A DNA stretch of 64,000 nucleotides from Burkholderiaceae bacterium. GTDB taxonomy: Bacteria > Pseudomonadota > Gammaproteobacteria > Burkholderiales > Burkholderiaceae_E. The translations under genes were made by a program, and so were the position numbers. The notes beneath the pieces are model-generated. The model worked only from the letters and a program-made list of their open reading frames with translations, searched no databases and was not told where the DNA came from. The stretch covers positions 1-64,000 of the forward strand of contig JAMLIR010000020.1 of NCBI GenBank assembly GCA_023954045.1, in the 5' to 3' direction. Below are positions 1 through 11,415 of the stretch, piece after piece (within the stretch, counting starts at the first letter, position 1; every line of letters begins with the position of its first letter).

Positions 1-122
1 GCGATGGTGCGTACCGAGCGTCCGCCTTCGGTGCGCAGGCGCTGCAGGAAGCGCTCGGCGAGCGGGCCGATCAGGTCTGGAACAACGGCCGGACGGTCAT
101 CGTCACCGCCTGCCCGGACCAT
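1..122 (-). CDS. xerC: Tyrosine recombinase XerC, N-terminal fragment (runs off the window)
   Basis: Only the first 40 or so codons are present, because the gene reads leftward out of the window. The visible N-terminus has the pattern of the SAM-like core-binding domain of XerC-type recombinases (a helix containing LAERFLQRLR, then SVRTI). The active-site domain is not visible. The start is the ATG whose complement lies at 120-122, three bases after the stop of the DUF484 gene, so the two are probably co-transcribed. The dapF–DUF484–xerC order is typical of proteobacteria and supports the call. XerC with XerD resolves chromosome dimers at dif. Identification rests on a short fragment plus synteny. 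Confidence 0.7.
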   Translation of the reverse strand, partial: MVRAGGDDDRPAVVPDLIGPLAERFLQRLRTEGGRSVRTI

Positions 123-125
123 GGC

Positions 126-815
126 TCAATCAACCATGCGTGAGAGGGCCGCGCTAGCGATCTCGGCGATCCGCTCGAGGAAGTCGGTGCCCATGGCCGC
201 ATGGAAACGGTCGGCATCGGGCGAGCCCAGCACGATCAGCCCGAAGGCGTCGGGATCGAGCCCCTTGCGCAGGGGCAGCATGGCGACCGAGCGGGCGGCG
301 CGCCCGCGATCGGGCAACCACTCGGCCGCCGCGATCCCGGTGTTGGCACCGCATTGCGGCCGGCTCATCGCACTGGCGAGCTGGATGATCTCGACCGCCA
401 CCGGCCGGGCCACCTCGAGATCGCCATAGGGCTCGCGCACTCCCCACAGCCGCATCGCGAGCTCGGGCACCGAGAAGCTCGTGCGCAGGCCATCGAGGAT
501 GATCTCGGGCAGTTGCGCCGGGTCGCCGGCCAGCAGCAGCTGGCGGGTCCATTTCTGCAGGCGGGCACCGATCGCATCGTTTTCCTGGCCGAGCCGGACC
601 ATCTCGGCGAGCCGCCGCTCGAGGGCCCGGTGGCGCTCGCGCATGACCTCGAGCTGGCGCTCCTGCAGCGAGATCGCCCGGCCGCCATGCGGATGCGGCA
701 GGACGAGCGCCGCGAGGACGTCGGGATGGCGGCTGAAGAAGTCGGGGTGCGAACGAAGGTACTCGCCGATGACGCCCTCGGTCAGTCCGGTGTCGACTTT
801 CGGGTTTTCGCTCAC
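126..815 (-). CDS. DUF484 family protein (GAF-like)
   Basis: A 229-residue protein of the DUF484 family, which usually sits between dapF and xerC and is thought to have a GAF-like fold; its biochemical role is unknown. The N-terminal phrase [19 protein letters not shown] is characteristic of the family. A helical region of about residues 45-90, rich in Arg, Glu and Leu ([20 protein letters not shown]), looks like a coiled coil and leads into the C-terminal globular part. I chose the GTG start that overlaps the dapF stop (GTGA), because it yields the usual family N-terminus. A longer reading frame extends upstream but only mirrors dapF. Translational coupling to dapF is likely. Confidence 0.85.
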   Translation of the reverse strand: MSENPKVDTGLTEGVIGEYLRSHPDFFSRHPDVLAALVLPHPHGGRAISLQERQLEVMRERHRALERRLAEMVRLGQENDAIGARLQKWTRQLLLAGDPAQLPEIILDGLRTSFSVPELAMRLWGVREPYGDLEVARPVAVEIIQLASAMSRPQCGANTGIAAAEWLPDRGRAARSVAMLPLRKGLDPDAFGLIVLGSPDADRFHAAMGTDFLERIAEIASAALSRMVD

Positions 816-1660
816 AGTTCGATCTCGCCCTCGAAGACGGTTTCGGCAGGGCCGGTCAGGGTGACCGACGCGCCCGCCCAGTGGATCCGCAACTTCCCGC
901 CCCGGGTGTGCACCTCGACGCCGGGGTCGAGCAGGCCGCGCCGGATGCCGGCGACCACCGCCGCGCAGGCGCCGGTCCCGCAGGCGAGGGTCTCGCCGAC
1001 ACCGCGCTCCCAGACCCGCAGGCGGATCTCGTCGCGGCCGAGAACCTCCATGAAGCCGATGTTGGCCCGCTGCGGGAAGCAGGCCGAGCGCTCGAGCAGG
1101 GCTCCGGCACCGGTCACATCGGCAGTATCGGCGTCCTCGACGAGGCATACCGCATGCGGGTTGCCCATCGAGAGCGCCGAGAACCAGAGCTCGCCACCGT
1201 CGGGCAACGGATGGCGCCACAGGACGTCGTCGCCCTCGCGCCGGGACTCGAGCCCGGCCGGATCGAAGGGAACCCGCGCCGGCTCGAAGCGCGGCGCGCC
1301 CATGTCGACCGCGACCCGGCCGTCGGGCGCGAAGGACAGGCTGAGCACGCCGCAGAGCGTCTCGACGCGCACCGGCTCGTGCGTCGCCAGGCCCTTGTCG
1401 CGCACGAAGCGCAGGAAGCAGCGTGCGCCGTTGCCGCAGTGCTCGACCTCGCCGCCGTCGGCATTGAAGATCCGGTAGCGGAAATCCACGCCGGAGCGGT
1501 CCGTCCGCTCGACGAGCAGGCACTGGTCGGCACCGACGCCGAAATGCCGATCGGCGAGATGCTTCCATTGCGCAGTCGAGAGATCGACCGGTTGCGACAC
1601 CCCGTCGATGACGACGAAGTCGTTGCCGGCGCCCTGCATCTTCGTGAACCGCAGCTTCAT
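812..1660 (-). CDS. dapF: Diaminopimelate epimerase
   Basis: Converts LL-diaminopimelate to meso-diaminopimelate, the last but one step of lysine synthesis and the source of the peptidoglycan cross-linking amino acid; cytoplasmic and PLP-independent. The 282-residue product has both catalytic cysteines in their motifs, Cys75 in EHCGNGARC and Cys227 in [10 protein letters not shown], and the N-terminal [15 protein letters not shown] signature. I start at the ATG giving MKLRFTKM. An ATG nine codons upstream would add MRQIGDNRP, which is atypical. The stop overlaps the start of the DUF484 gene, so dapF, DUF484 and xerC form one leftward transcription unit. Confidence 0.97.
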   Translation of the reverse strand: MKLRFTKMQGAGNDFVVIDGVSQPVDLSTAQWKHLADRHFGVGADQCLLVERTDRSGVDFRYRIFNADGGEVEHCGNGARCFLRFVRDKGLATHEPVRVETLCGVLSLSFAPDGRVAVDMGAPRFEPARVPFDPAGLESRREGDDVLWRHPLPDGGELWFSALSMGNPHAVCLVEDADTADVTGAGALLERSACFPQRANIGFMEVLGRDEIRLRVWERGVGETLACGTGACAAVVAGIRRGLLDPGVEVHTRGGKLRIHWAGASVTLTGPAETVFEGEIEL

Positions 1661-1694
1661 CGGGCGATTATCGCCGATTTGCCGCACCCTCCCG

Positions 1695-2573
1695 TCACCG
1701 CCGGTAGGGATCGGGCTCGCCGGGCGGTCGCGTCTTGAAGCGCTTGTGGCTCCACAGGTACTGCTCGGGCATCTCGAGCACGCGCTCCTCGATGAACGCG
1801 TTCATGCGCCGCGTCGCCGCCACGAGGTCCTCGCCGGGAAAGTCTTCCCAGGCCGGGTAGAAGCGGGCGACGTAGCCGTTGTCGGTCATCGTGGTCACCA
1901 GCGGCACGACCGCGGCGCCGGTCATGCGCGCCAGCCGCGCGACCGAAGTGACGGTCGCCGCAGGCACGCCGAAGAACGGCACGAACACGGCGTCGCGCGC
2001 GCCCAGGTCCATGTCGGGCAGGAAGTAGAACGGCAGGCCCTCGCGCAGCGCCTTGACCGCCGGGCGCAGCCCTTCGGTGCGCAACAGCATGCGCCCCTCG
2101 TTGAAGCGCACCCGCCCTCGCGTCATCGCCTCGGTGAGCGCGCGGCTCTTCTGCGCCGCGTACATCGACGCGCAGCGCTCCTCGAGCGACAGGCGGATGC
2201 CGCCGGCGTCGAGCCCGACGAAATGCGGGGCGAGCAGGATCAGCGGGCGCCCGCGGTGCGGCTCGAAGTGCTCCCTGCCCTCGAGCCGGCACAGCCGGCG
2301 GATCCGTTGCGGCGAGCCGTACCAGAAGATGAAGCGCTCGAAGAAGCTGCGCATGAAGTAGCGGAAGTGCCCGCGCCCGACGGCGCGGCGCTGCTCCTCG
2401 GTCCAGTGCGGGAAACACAGCCGCAGGTTGGTCCGCGCGACGCGCCGCCGCGGGACCGCCAGCAGCCAGGCGAGCGCGCCGGCGAACTCGCCGAGCCGAC
2501 GCACCGCCGGGTACGGCAGCCGGGCGACGGCGCGCATCAGCAGCAGCGCGAACCTGACCAGCGGTTCCGACAT
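1695..2573 (-). CDS. LpxL/HtrB-type lipid A acyltransferase
   Basis: A 292-residue inner-membrane acyltransferase of the lauroyl/myristoyl lipid A family, which transfers a secondary acyl chain from acyl-ACP to Kdo-lipid IVA. The catalytic HX4D motif is visible as His117...Asp122 in APHFVGLD. The N-terminus is a hydrophobic anchor (residues about 5-40), and the C-terminus has the family phrase [15 protein letters not shown]. It is the second of two adjacent genes of this family, with only a 7-base gap to the upstream one. The pair probably adds the two secondary acyl chains. Which chain each adds cannot be read from sequence. Confidence 0.9.
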   Translation of the reverse strand: MSEPLVRFALLLMRAVARLPYPAVRRLGEFAGALAWLLAVPRRRVARTNLRLCFPHWTEEQRRAVGRGHFRYFMRSFFERFIFWYGSPQRIRRLCRLEGREHFEPHRGRPLILLAPHFVGLDAGGIRLSLEERCASMYAAQKSRALTEAMTRGRVRFNEGRMLLRTEGLRPAVKALREGLPFYFLPDMDLGARDAVFVPFFGVPAATVTSVARLARMTGAAVVPLVTTMTDNGYVARFYPAWEDFPGEDLVAATRRMNAFIEERVLEMPEQYLWSHKRFKTRPPGEPDPYRR

Positions 2574-2580
2574 CGACCCC

Positions 2581-3489
2581 TCAGCGTTGCGGTCCCGCCG
2601 CGGCGGGTCGCTTGTAGCGGTTGTAGCCCCACAGGTACTGCGTCGGGAAGCGGCGGATCAGCGCCTCCATCCGGGCATTGAGCGCCTCGGGCGTCGGCGT
2701 CTCGTCCATCCGCTCCAGGTGCAGGCGCCAGCCGCTCGCGCCGGGCAGGCGTTCGCCGACGACCAGCACGACCTGCGCGCCGGGCTGCTCGGCCAGTCGC
2801 TGCGGCAGCGTCATCGTCCAGGCCGGCCGCCCGAAGAACGGCGCCCAGCGCCCCTCGCCGGTGCCGGGCACCTGGTCGGGAAGCAGGCCGACCGCCTCGC
2901 CGGCGCGCAACGCCCGCAGCATCGCGCGCACGCCGGCGAACGTCGCTGGGACCGCGCGCATCGATCCGGTAGCGCGCGAGAACTCGACCAGCGGGCGCAG
3001 CCACGCCTTGCGCGGCGGGCGGTAGAGCACGGTGATCGGCGCGCGGCTCGCATAGAAGCGGGCGGTGACCTCGAAGGCGCCCAGGTGCGGGGTCAGGAAC
3101 ACGATCCCGCCGGCCGCCTCGGCTGCCTCGAGCACCGGCAGGTCGTCGCAGACGACGTGTCGCGCGAGTTCCGCCGGTTCGCGGCGCCAGACGAAGGGCA
3201 ATTCGCCGACCATGCGTCCGGCCTCGGCGGCCGCGCGCCAGGCATCCGCCGCCGAGCCGTAGCCGGCGGTGCGCAGGTTGGCCCGCAGCTTGCGCCGGTA
3301 ACCCGGAGACAGCAGGCACACCGCGACGCCGAGCGCCGCCCCGACGGCCCGCAACAGGCGCAGCGGCAAGGCGCCGAGCAGCCGCATCGCAGCCACCAGC
3401 ACGCTGCCGCGCTGCCCGGCTGCGCTTCCCGCGGACCGAGGCGCGCGCTGTCCGGCGGCGGGATCGGGGCTTTCGTGTTCGACGGGCAT
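2581..3489 (-). CDS. Second LpxL/LpxM-type lipid A acyltransferase (HX4E variant)
   Basis: A 302-residue paralogue of the neighbouring acyltransferase. The catalytic motif here is His135...Glu140 (TPHLGAFE), the HX4E form also known in this family, instead of HX4D. The C-terminal signature [15 protein letters not shown] is present. The first 34 residues are Pro/Ala/Gly-rich and unlike the family, so Met35 (start near 3387) is a plausible alternative start that puts the hydrophobic anchor at the N-terminus. It diverges from metK with about 200 bases between them. The role is lipid A secondary acylation, by family membership. Confidence 0.85.
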   Translation of the reverse strand: MPVEHESPDPAAGQRAPRSAGSAAGQRGSVLVAAMRLLGALPLRLLRAVGAALGVAVCLLSPGYRRKLRANLRTAGYGSAADAWRAAAEAGRMVGELPFVWRREPAELARHVVCDDLPVLEAAEAAGGIVFLTPHLGAFEVTARFYASRAPITVLYRPPRKAWLRPLVEFSRATGSMRAVPATFAGVRAMLRALRAGEAVGLLPDQVPGTGEGRWAPFFGRPAWTMTLPQRLAEQPGAQVVLVVGERLPGASGWRLHLERMDETPTPEALNARMEALIRRFPTQYLWGYNRYKRPAAAGPQR

Positions 3490-3611
3490 CCGTTTCGGCC
3501 ATGCGGGCGCCCGCCGCGTCGGGCTCGATCCGGACGCGCGGGGCGCGGCCGGAGTCTATGCGATCCTCGGATTTCGTGTCGCGTGCCTCACTTGCCCGAC
3601 CGGCGGCGCCT

Positions 3612-3617
3612 TATAAT
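3612..3617 (+). promoter_or_regulatory. Candidate -10 element for metK
   Basis: A perfect TATAAT lies 74 bases before the metK start. No good -35 sits at 16-18 bases; the nearest TTG-like hexamer (TTGCCC, 3592-3597) is only 14 bases away. The ten bases TATAATCCGG are shared exactly with the -10 region upstream of the SAH riboswitch of ahcY, so the two methyl-cycle genes may use similar promoters. Assigned by sequence only. Confidence 0.5.
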
Positions 3618-3690
3618 CCGGTCGCCCGCCTTCCGGGCGGGCGGTCTCGATCGCCGGCGTCCCCAGGGCCGTCTTCACAGGAGAGATGTG

Positions 3691-4854
<1,164 letters not shown>

Positions 4855-4996
4855 GCTGGCGGGCGCGTCGCGGCAATCGGCGGCAGGCGCGGGCCGACCG
4901 CTCGCAAGCAGCGACCTTGACGCCCGGCAGACCCGGGGTGCAACCCGGCTGACCCGGATCAAGCCGCCGGGGCGCCACCCTTGATTCAATGGCGGC

Positions 4997-5452
4997 ATGT
5001 ACGCCGTCCTGCACGCCGTCTCGCGCCTGATGGAGTGCCCTCAGTCGGACAGCCACGGGCTGTCCGACGCGGTCGCCGAGGCGCTGGCCGAGGAGCCGCG
5101 CCTGTCGATGGCCACCCGGCTGGGCCTGGTCGCGCTCGCCAGCCGGATCGAAAGCGGCGACCCGGCCGAGTGCGCGCGCCGCTGGCTGCACTCGTTCCGC
5201 GCGACGCCCGAGAGTTCGCTGCATCTGCGCGACCACCCAGGCGGATACGCGCGCGCGGGAACGCTGCCGCACAGCTATCTCCCGGCGCTGCTCGAGACCC
5301 TGGCGCGCGACGACGAACCGCACGCGATCGAGGCGCTGGTCGCCTGCGCGCCTGCGCTGCGCGAAATGGCCGAGGCGCTGGCCCGGCAGCGCGACCCCTA
5401 CGCGCTGTTGCCGCTGGCGCTGCTCGAACTGCTCGCTTCGCGGCTTCACTGA
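4997..5452 (+). CDS. Hypothetical protein, predicted helical
   Basis: A 151-residue reading frame in the gap between metK and the convergent pdxH. I do not recognise the family. The sequence looks protein-like: amphipathic helical stretches (SDAVAEALAEEPRLSMATRL, PHSYLPALLETLARDD) and a leucine-rich C-terminus, with no signal peptide or membrane segment. No convincing ribosome site precedes the ATG. Overlapping frames on both strands are more Arg/Pro-rich and look like shadows. If this gene is not real, the 620 bases from metK to pdxH hold nothing else that I can see. Confidence 0.55.
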   Translation: MYAVLHAVSRLMECPQSDSHGLSDAVAEALAEEPRLSMATRLGLVALASRIESGDPAECARRWLHSFRATPESSLHLRDHPGGYARAGTLPHSYLPALLETLARDDEPHAIEALVACAPALREMAEALARQRDPYALLPLALLELLASRLH

Positions 5453-5477
5453 CGGCGCCGCGGGCCGCGAGCCGGCT

Positions 5478-6116
5478 TCAGGGCGCCAGGCGCTGCCGCG
5501 TCCAGCTTCCGCCGGCTTCGCGGCGATAGGCGATCCGGTCGTGCAGCCGCGACGGCCTGCCCTGCCAGAACTCCCAGTAGTCGGGGGCCAGCCGGTAGCC
5601 GCCCCAGTGCGGCGGCCGCGGCGGATGCAGGCCGAACTTCAGCCCGAACTCGGCGGCGCGCGCGACCAGAGCTGCCCGTGACGACAGCGGCCGGCTCTGG
5701 TCCGAGGCCCAGGCGCCGATCCGCGAGGCCAGCGGACGCGACGCGTAGTAGGCGTCGGATTCGGCCGGGTCGACCCGCGCGACCGCCCCCTCGATGCGCA
5801 CGACGCGCTCGAGCTCGACCCAGTGGAACTGCAGCGCCGCATGCGGGTGCGCCGCCAGCTCGCGCCCCTTGCGGCTCTCGTAGTTCGTGTACCAGACGAT
5901 GCCGCGGTGGTCGAACTCCTTGATCAGGACCACGCGCGTCGAGGGTCGGCCTTCCTCGCCCACGGTCGCCACCGTCATCGCGTTGGGCTCGGGCAACTCG
6001 GCGTGCAGTGCCTGGTCGAACCAGGAACGGAACTGCTCGACCGGGTCGGCGTGCGTGTGGCTCTCGTCGAGCTCGCCGCGCTCGTAGCTCTTGCGCAGAT
6101 CCGCGATCCTGGACAT
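5478..6116 (-). CDS. pdxH: Pyridoxamine/pyridoxine 5'-phosphate oxidase
   Basis: FMN-dependent oxidase that makes pyridoxal 5'-phosphate from PNP or PMP, the last step of vitamin B6 synthesis and salvage. The 212-residue product shows the family landmarks: [20 protein letters not shown], the YTNYESRKG motif, [14 protein letters not shown], and the C-terminal [10 protein letters not shown] with WTRQRLAP as the last residues. The start is the ATG giving [12 protein letters not shown]; an upstream extension of 29 codons is atypical. It stands alone between the hypothetical gene and the divergent HD-GYP gene. Several PLP enzymes, including the aminotransferase near 42 kb, depend on its product. 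Confidence 0.95.
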   Translation of the reverse strand: MSRIADLRKSYERGELDESHTHADPVEQFRSWFDQALHAELPEPNAMTVATVGEEGRPSTRVVLIKEFDHRGIVWYTNYESRKGRELAAHPHAALQFHWVELERVVRIEGAVARVDPAESDAYYASRPLASRIGAWASDQSRPLSSRAALVARAAEFGLKFGLHPPRPPHWGGYRLAPDYWEFWQGRPSRLHDRIAYRREAGGSWTRQRLAP

Positions 6117-6219
6117 GCGGCGAGTGTAGCGCGTCGACGGCGCCGTGCCGTCGGGGGGACGCCGGCGACCATCCGTCGGGAGCTGTGGGATCGCCGGCCA
6201 CATCGGCCCCCTGCAAGGC

Positions 6220-6249
6220 TTGGTCGCGACGATTTCCGGCGATTACGCT
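6220..6249 (+). promoter_or_regulatory. Candidate promoter of the first HD-GYP gene
   Basis: TTGGTC (6220-6225), 18-base spacer, TACGCT (6244-6249), about 45 bases before the start codon. The same -35 hexamer with an 18-base spacer and a TAC-initial -10 (TACCAT) precedes the second HD-GYP gene at 11330-11359. The match suggests that the paralogues kept a common promoter after duplication. Sequence inference only. Confidence 0.4.
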
Positions 6250-6294
6250 AGCGGCAACGGGCCCAGGCACAGGGCCGCCGCGAGGATTTGCCGA

Positions 6295-7950
6295 ATGAAC
6301 AACGTTGCCGACATCACAGCCGAAGCCGCCACCGAAGCCCCGGCGGTCGAGGACGCCGAGGAACTCGTCTACGCGGTGCCCGACACCGCGCCGGGCGGCC
6401 TGCAGCGCGTGGACACGCGGCGCCTGCTCAAGGGGATGTTCGTCGCCGAGCTCGATCGCCCGTGGTCCGACACGCCGCTGCCGCAGAGCGGCCTGCTGGT
6501 CGAGACCGACGAGGAGCTGCAGGCGGTCCGCCACTATTGCCAGTTCGTGATGGTGGACCCCGCCCGGTCCTCCGGCGAACTCGTCGCCGCGATCCGCGCC
6601 GCCGCGGTGCTGTCGGCCGACGCGACGCTGGGCGACGACGACGACGCCTCGACCCGGCACGGCCCGGCCGCCGACAGTGACGCCGCCAAAGGCGCGCAGA
6701 GCGGCGCCCGGCGGCCTGCGGCCCGGCTCGGCGAGCCGCCGAAGCCCCGCGACGACGTCCATCCGAGCGAGGCGACGCGCGCGAAGATCCTGCGGCTGGT
6801 GCGCGATGGCGAGCGGGTCGCTCCGCAGGCCCGCAGCGCACTCTCGCAGGTGCGACTCTGGCTCGGCCTGGGCCGTCGCACCCACGCCGACGACTCGCCC
6901 GACACCGAGATCCTGCGGCACCGGCAGGCGCTGCAGGTGCTGCGCGACGCCTGGGGCGACGCCATCGGCACCTGCGACTACGGCGAAGGCGCGCGGATCC
7001 GCGAATCGATCACTCTGGCGCGACCGGTGCACGCGCGCCTGGTCGCGGCCGCCGACACGGCGATCCGGCAGGTGCGCCAGGGAACGGCGCTCGCGTTCGA
7101 GCCGCTGGCCGAGGCGGCGGACGCGTTCGCGGCCAGCCTCGCGAGCGCCCCCGACGCGATGCGCTGGCTCGACGCCGTCTACGCGGACAACGCGCCGGTG
7201 CCGAACCACGCGACCGGCGTCGCCTTGCGGCTGGCCGACCTCGGCCGCGCGCTCGGCATGGAGCACGGTGCGCTGCGCGAGCTCACGCTGATCGGCCTGC
7301 TCTCCGACATCGGAAAGGCGCTGCTGCCGCGCGAGGTGCTCGAGCACCCCGGCGTCCTCAAGCCGTCCGACTACGCGCTGATGAAGCAGCACGTGACGAT
7401 CGGCCTGGACATCCTGTCGCGCGCAGGCTCGGTGCCCGAGGCGGTGACCCGCGGCATCGCCGAGCACCACGAGCGGCTCGACGGCTCGGGATACCCGCGC
7501 GGGCTGCGCGGCGAGGCGATCGGGCTCCACGGGCGGATGGCCGCGATCGTCGACACCTTCTGCGCGCTGACCGCGGCGCGCGCCTACGCCAACCCGCTCT
7601 CGGCCGACGATGCGCTGTCGGCGCTGCACGATTGGTCGGGCTCGCTGTTCTGCCGCAACCTGGTCGAGCAGTTCATCCTCGCCAGCGGCGCCTTCCCGGT
7701 CGGCACGATGGTCGAACTGCAGACCGGCGAGATCGCCGCGGTCGTCGATCGCCGTCCTGGCAGCCGGCTGCAACCGAAGCTGGTCGTGATGACCGGGGCC
7801 GACAAGGGCCCGCTGCGACGCCGCCCGCAAGGCGCAGCGCCCCGCAGCCCGTCGCAGCCGAGCCAGGGCACGCAGGTGCGCATCGCGCGTGGGCTGCCGG
7901 CGGGCGCCTTCGGCCTGCGCCTGAAGGACTACTACGCGATGCCGGCGTGA
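6295..7950 (+). CDS. DUF3391 + HD-GYP domain protein, HD pair degenerate (SD)
   Basis: A 551-residue protein. About residues 40-95 match the DUF3391 domain often found in front of HD-GYP (RRLLKGMFVAELDRPWSDTP ... FVMVDP). Residues about 300-470 are an HD-GYP domain with EHHERLDGSGYPRGLRG, and the C-terminus resembles the post-HD-GYP extension (GTMVELQTGEIAAVV). HD-GYP proteins normally hydrolyse cyclic di-GMP with a two- or three-iron site. Here the HD dyad reads Ser337-Asp338 in SDIGK, so one metal-binding His is missing, while the downstream HHE and GYP motifs are intact. It may be a c-di-GMP sensor or a weak enzyme. The middle (about 100-200) is Ala/Arg-rich linker. A paralogue lies at 11.4-13.0 kb. 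Confidence 0.85.
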   Translation: MNNVADITAEAATEAPAVEDAEELVYAVPDTAPGGLQRVDTRRLLKGMFVAELDRPWSDTPLPQSGLLVETDEELQAVRHYCQFVMVDPARSSGELVAAIRAAAVLSADATLGDDDDASTRHGPAADSDAAKGAQSGARRPAARLGEPPKPRDDVHPSEATRAKILRLVRDGERVAPQARSALSQVRLWLGLGRRTHADDSPDTEILRHRQALQVLRDAWGDAIGTCDYGEGARIRESITLARPVHARLVAAADTAIRQVRQGTALAFEPLAEAADAFAASLASAPDAMRWLDAVYADNAPVPNHATGVALRLADLGRALGMEHGALRELTLIGLLSDIGKALLPREVLEHPGVLKPSDYALMKQHVTIGLDILSRAGSVPEAVTRGIAEHHERLDGSGYPRGLRGEAIGLHGRMAAIVDTFCALTAARAYANPLSADDALSALHDWSGSLFCRNLVEQFILASGAFPVGTMVELQTGEIAAVVDRRPGSRLQPKLVVMTGADKGPLRRRPQGAAPRSPSQPSQGTQVRIARGLPAGAFGLRLKDYYAMPA

Positions 7951-7962
7951 CCGCGGTCCGGC

Positions 7963-7968
7963 TATAAT
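7963..7968 (+). promoter_or_regulatory. Candidate -10 element for the SAH riboswitch/ahcY transcript
   Basis: TATAAT placed so that transcription would start about seven bases later, right at the 5' edge of the riboswitch. The surrounding TATAATCCGG is identical to that before metK. No clear -35 is seen because the element lies just after the stop of the preceding HD-GYP gene. Confidence 0.55.
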
Positions 7969-7976
7969 CCGGCGGT

Positions 7977-8060
7977 TCCCGAGGAGCGCTGCAACGGGTT
8001 CCGGCCACGCCGGAGCCGCCAGGCTCGGGACCGTCTTCCGTTGCAACGGCGCTCGTTGAA
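7977..8060 (+). ncRNA. S-adenosylhomocysteine (SAH) riboswitch
   Basis: The leader carries the conserved SAH-riboswitch (ahcY motif) elements in order: CCGAGGAGCGCTGCAAC at the 5' side, GCCAGGCTCGGGA closing the first stem (CCGAG pairs with CTCGG), and AACGGCGCTCGTTGAA at the 3' side, whose GAGCG/CGCTC complementarity with the 5' part forms the pseudoknot. It lies about 90 bases before ahcY, the usual target. In this class SAH binding turns expression on, so accumulation of the toxic by-product raises SAH hydrolase. Boundaries are approximate. No terminator hairpin is obvious, so control may act on translation. Confidence 0.9.
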
Positions 8061-8146
8061 CCGTGACCCCCGCACGGCCGACGAGCGCACCGCAACCCGG
8101 GCGCCCGCCACGGCCCCGGCAGGGGTCACCCTTTGATGGAGTGACC

Positions 8147-9568
<1,422 letters not shown>

Positions 9569-9635
9569 CGTCGTCGCGCGCGGATGCGCGGCGGCGCGCC
9601 CGCCGCGCACGTCGCGCGCGCCCCGGACCCCGAAG

Positions 9636-10388
9636 ATGCGCGCCGACCAGCTCCTCGTCGCGCGCGGCCTCGCGGCCTCGCGGGCGCGGGCACGTGAGCT
9701 GATCCAGGCAGGCGCGGTCAGCGCGCGCATCGGCGCGCGCGACGAGGTGCTGCGCAAGCCCTCGGTCGAGCTCGCCGAGGACACGCCGCTGGCGGTCGAG
9801 GACGGCGCCGGGCTCCGCTACGCGTCGCGCGGCGGGCTGAAGCTGGCCGGGGCGCTCGATCGCGCGCATGTCGATGCGCGCGGCCTCGCCTGCCTCGACC
9901 TGGGCCAGAGCACCGGCGGCTTCACCGATTGCCTGCTGCAGGCCGGGGCGGCGCGGGTGGTCGGCGTCGACGTCGGGCACGGCCAGCTTCGCGAGCGGCT
10001 GCGCCACGATCCGCGGGTGCGGGCGTTCGAGGGCGTCAACGTGCGCACGCTCGCGCCGGAGGTGCTCGGCGCGGCGTTCCCGCCCGCGGGCTTCGACCTC
10101 GTCGTGGCCGACCTGAGTTTCATCTCGCTGGTCCACGCACTGGGCCCGGCCCACGCGCTGACGCGACCCGGCGGGCGCCTCCTGGCGCTGGTCAAGCCGC
10201 AGTTCGAGGTCGGGCCGGGCGGCGTCGACCGGCACGGCATCGTGCGCGACCCGGCCCTGTACGAGACCGTCCGCCGCAAGGTCTGCGACGCCGCGGCTTG
10301 CGCCGGCTGGACCGTCGACGGCTGGTTCGAAAGCCCGATCCGCGGCGGCGACGGCAACCGCGAATTCTTCCTTTGCGCAAGAAAATGA
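9636..10388 (+). CDS. tlyA: TlyA-family rRNA (cytidine-2'-O)-methyltransferase (hemolysin A family)
   Basis: A 250-residue protein with an N-terminal S4 RNA-binding domain (about 1-60, MRADQLLVARGLAASRARAR) and a C-terminal FtsJ-like SAM methyltransferase domain (about 65-250). The SAM motif is CLDLGQSTGGFTDCLLQAGA, followed by VVADLSFISL and LVKPQFEVG. Family members 2'-O-methylate 16S and/or 23S rRNA cytidines. Its stop overlaps the metF start (ATGA), showing coupling. The gap to ahcY is 67 bases with no clear promoter, so it is probably part of the riboswitch-controlled transcript. Confidence 0.92.
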   Translation: MRADQLLVARGLAASRARARELIQAGAVSARIGARDEVLRKPSVELAEDTPLAVEDGAGLRYASRGGLKLAGALDRAHVDARGLACLDLGQSTGGFTDCLLQAGAARVVGVDVGHGQLRERLRHDPRVRAFEGVNVRTLAPEVLGAAFPPAGFDLVVADLSFISLVHALGPAHALTRPGGRLLALVKPQFEVGPGGVDRHGIVRDPALYETVRRKVCDAAACAGWTVDGWFESPIRGGDGNREFFLCARK

Positions 10389-11233
10389 CGACACCTTCCG
10401 GCCCCGCACCGAGTTTCGAGTTCTTCCCGCCCAACACGCCGGAAGGCATGGTCAAGCTGCGCGAGGTGCGGGCGCGTCTCGCCGCGTTCGACCCCGAGTT
10501 CTACAGCGTCACCTACGGCGCCGGGGGCGCGACACGCGAGAAGACGCTCGCGACCGTGCTCGAGATCGCGGCCGAGGGGCGCCCCGTCGCGCCGCACCTG
10601 TCGTGCGTCGGAGCCACCGGCGAGTCGGTGCGCGAATTGCTCGCGCTGTACCGCTCTCACGGCATCCGCCGGCTGGTGGCGCTGCGCGGCGACCTTCCGT
10701 CGGGGATGCGCGAAGCGGGCGACTTCCGCCACGCGAGCGACCTGGTCGCGTTCGTGCGCGCGCAGACCGGCGACTGGTTCCACATCGAGGTCGCCGCCTA
10801 CCCCGAGATGCATCCGCAGGCGCGCAGCCCGCGCGACGACCTCGAGGCGTTCGCGACCAAGGTCCGTGCCGGCGCCGACTCGGCGATCACGCAGTACTTC
10901 TTCAACGCCGACGCGTACCTGCGCTTTCGCGACGAAGCGCGCCGACTGGGCGTCGACGTGCCGATCGTCCCGGGCATCATGCCGATCGGCAATTTCGCGC
11001 AGCTGGCGCGCTTCTCCGATGCCTGCGGCGCCGAGATCCCGCGCTGGATCCGGCTCAAGCTCGCGAGCTTCGGCGACGACGTCCAGGCGATCCGGGACTT
11101 CGGCGCCGAGGTCGTCGCGGCGATGTGCCAGCGCCTGCTCGCGGAAGGCGCGCCGGGCCTGCACTTCTACACGCTGAACCAGAGCGCGATCACCGTGCGC
11201 GTCCTGGAGGCGCTCGGCCTGCCCCGCGGCTGA
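10385..11233 (+). CDS. metF: Methylenetetrahydrofolate reductase
   Basis: FAD enzyme reducing 5,10-methylene-THF to 5-methyl-THF, the methyl donor for methionine synthesis. The 282-residue TIM-barrel protein begins with the family phrase SFEFFPPNTPEGMVKL (the Glu is the catalytic acid position). It contains YSVTYGAGGATREKTL, the HLSCVGAT segment, GDLPSG, and the FAD-site phrase TQYFFNADAYLRF. Length is typical. Translation is coupled to tlyA by the ATGA overlap. It completes the methyl cycle together with metK and ahcY. Confidence 0.97.
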   Translation: MTTPSGPAPSFEFFPPNTPEGMVKLREVRARLAAFDPEFYSVTYGAGGATREKTLATVLEIAAEGRPVAPHLSCVGATGESVRELLALYRSHGIRRLVALRGDLPSGMREAGDFRHASDLVAFVRAQTGDWFHIEVAAYPEMHPQARSPRDDLEAFATKVRAGADSAITQYFFNADAYLRFRDEARRLGVDVPIVPGIMPIGNFAQLARFSDACGAEIPRWIRLKLASFGDDVQAIRDFGAEVVAAMCQRLLAEGAPGLHFYTLNQSAITVRVLEALGLPRG

Positions 11234-11329
11234 GCGCGGCCGCGGCGCAGCCCCGGCGGCCGCCGATGGCGGTGCGACGCCCGCTCGTCGGCTCCTGTTG
11301 TCGCGGCCCCGAACCACGCCCCGGCGGCG

Positions 11330-11359
11330 TTGGTCGGCCCACCCGGGCGTGGCTACCAT
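11330..11359 (+). promoter_or_regulatory. Candidate promoter of the second HD-GYP gene
   Basis: TTGGTC (11330-11335), 18 bases, TACCAT (11354-11359), about 57 bases before the start. Same hexamer and spacing as in front of the paralogue at 6220-6249. The 180 bases between metF and this gene hold no other signal that I can see. Confidence 0.4.
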
Positions 11360-11415
11360 GAACCGGAAACCCGAACCCGACCCGGCGCCCGCGGGCGCCT
11401 TCGCCGCACACCGAC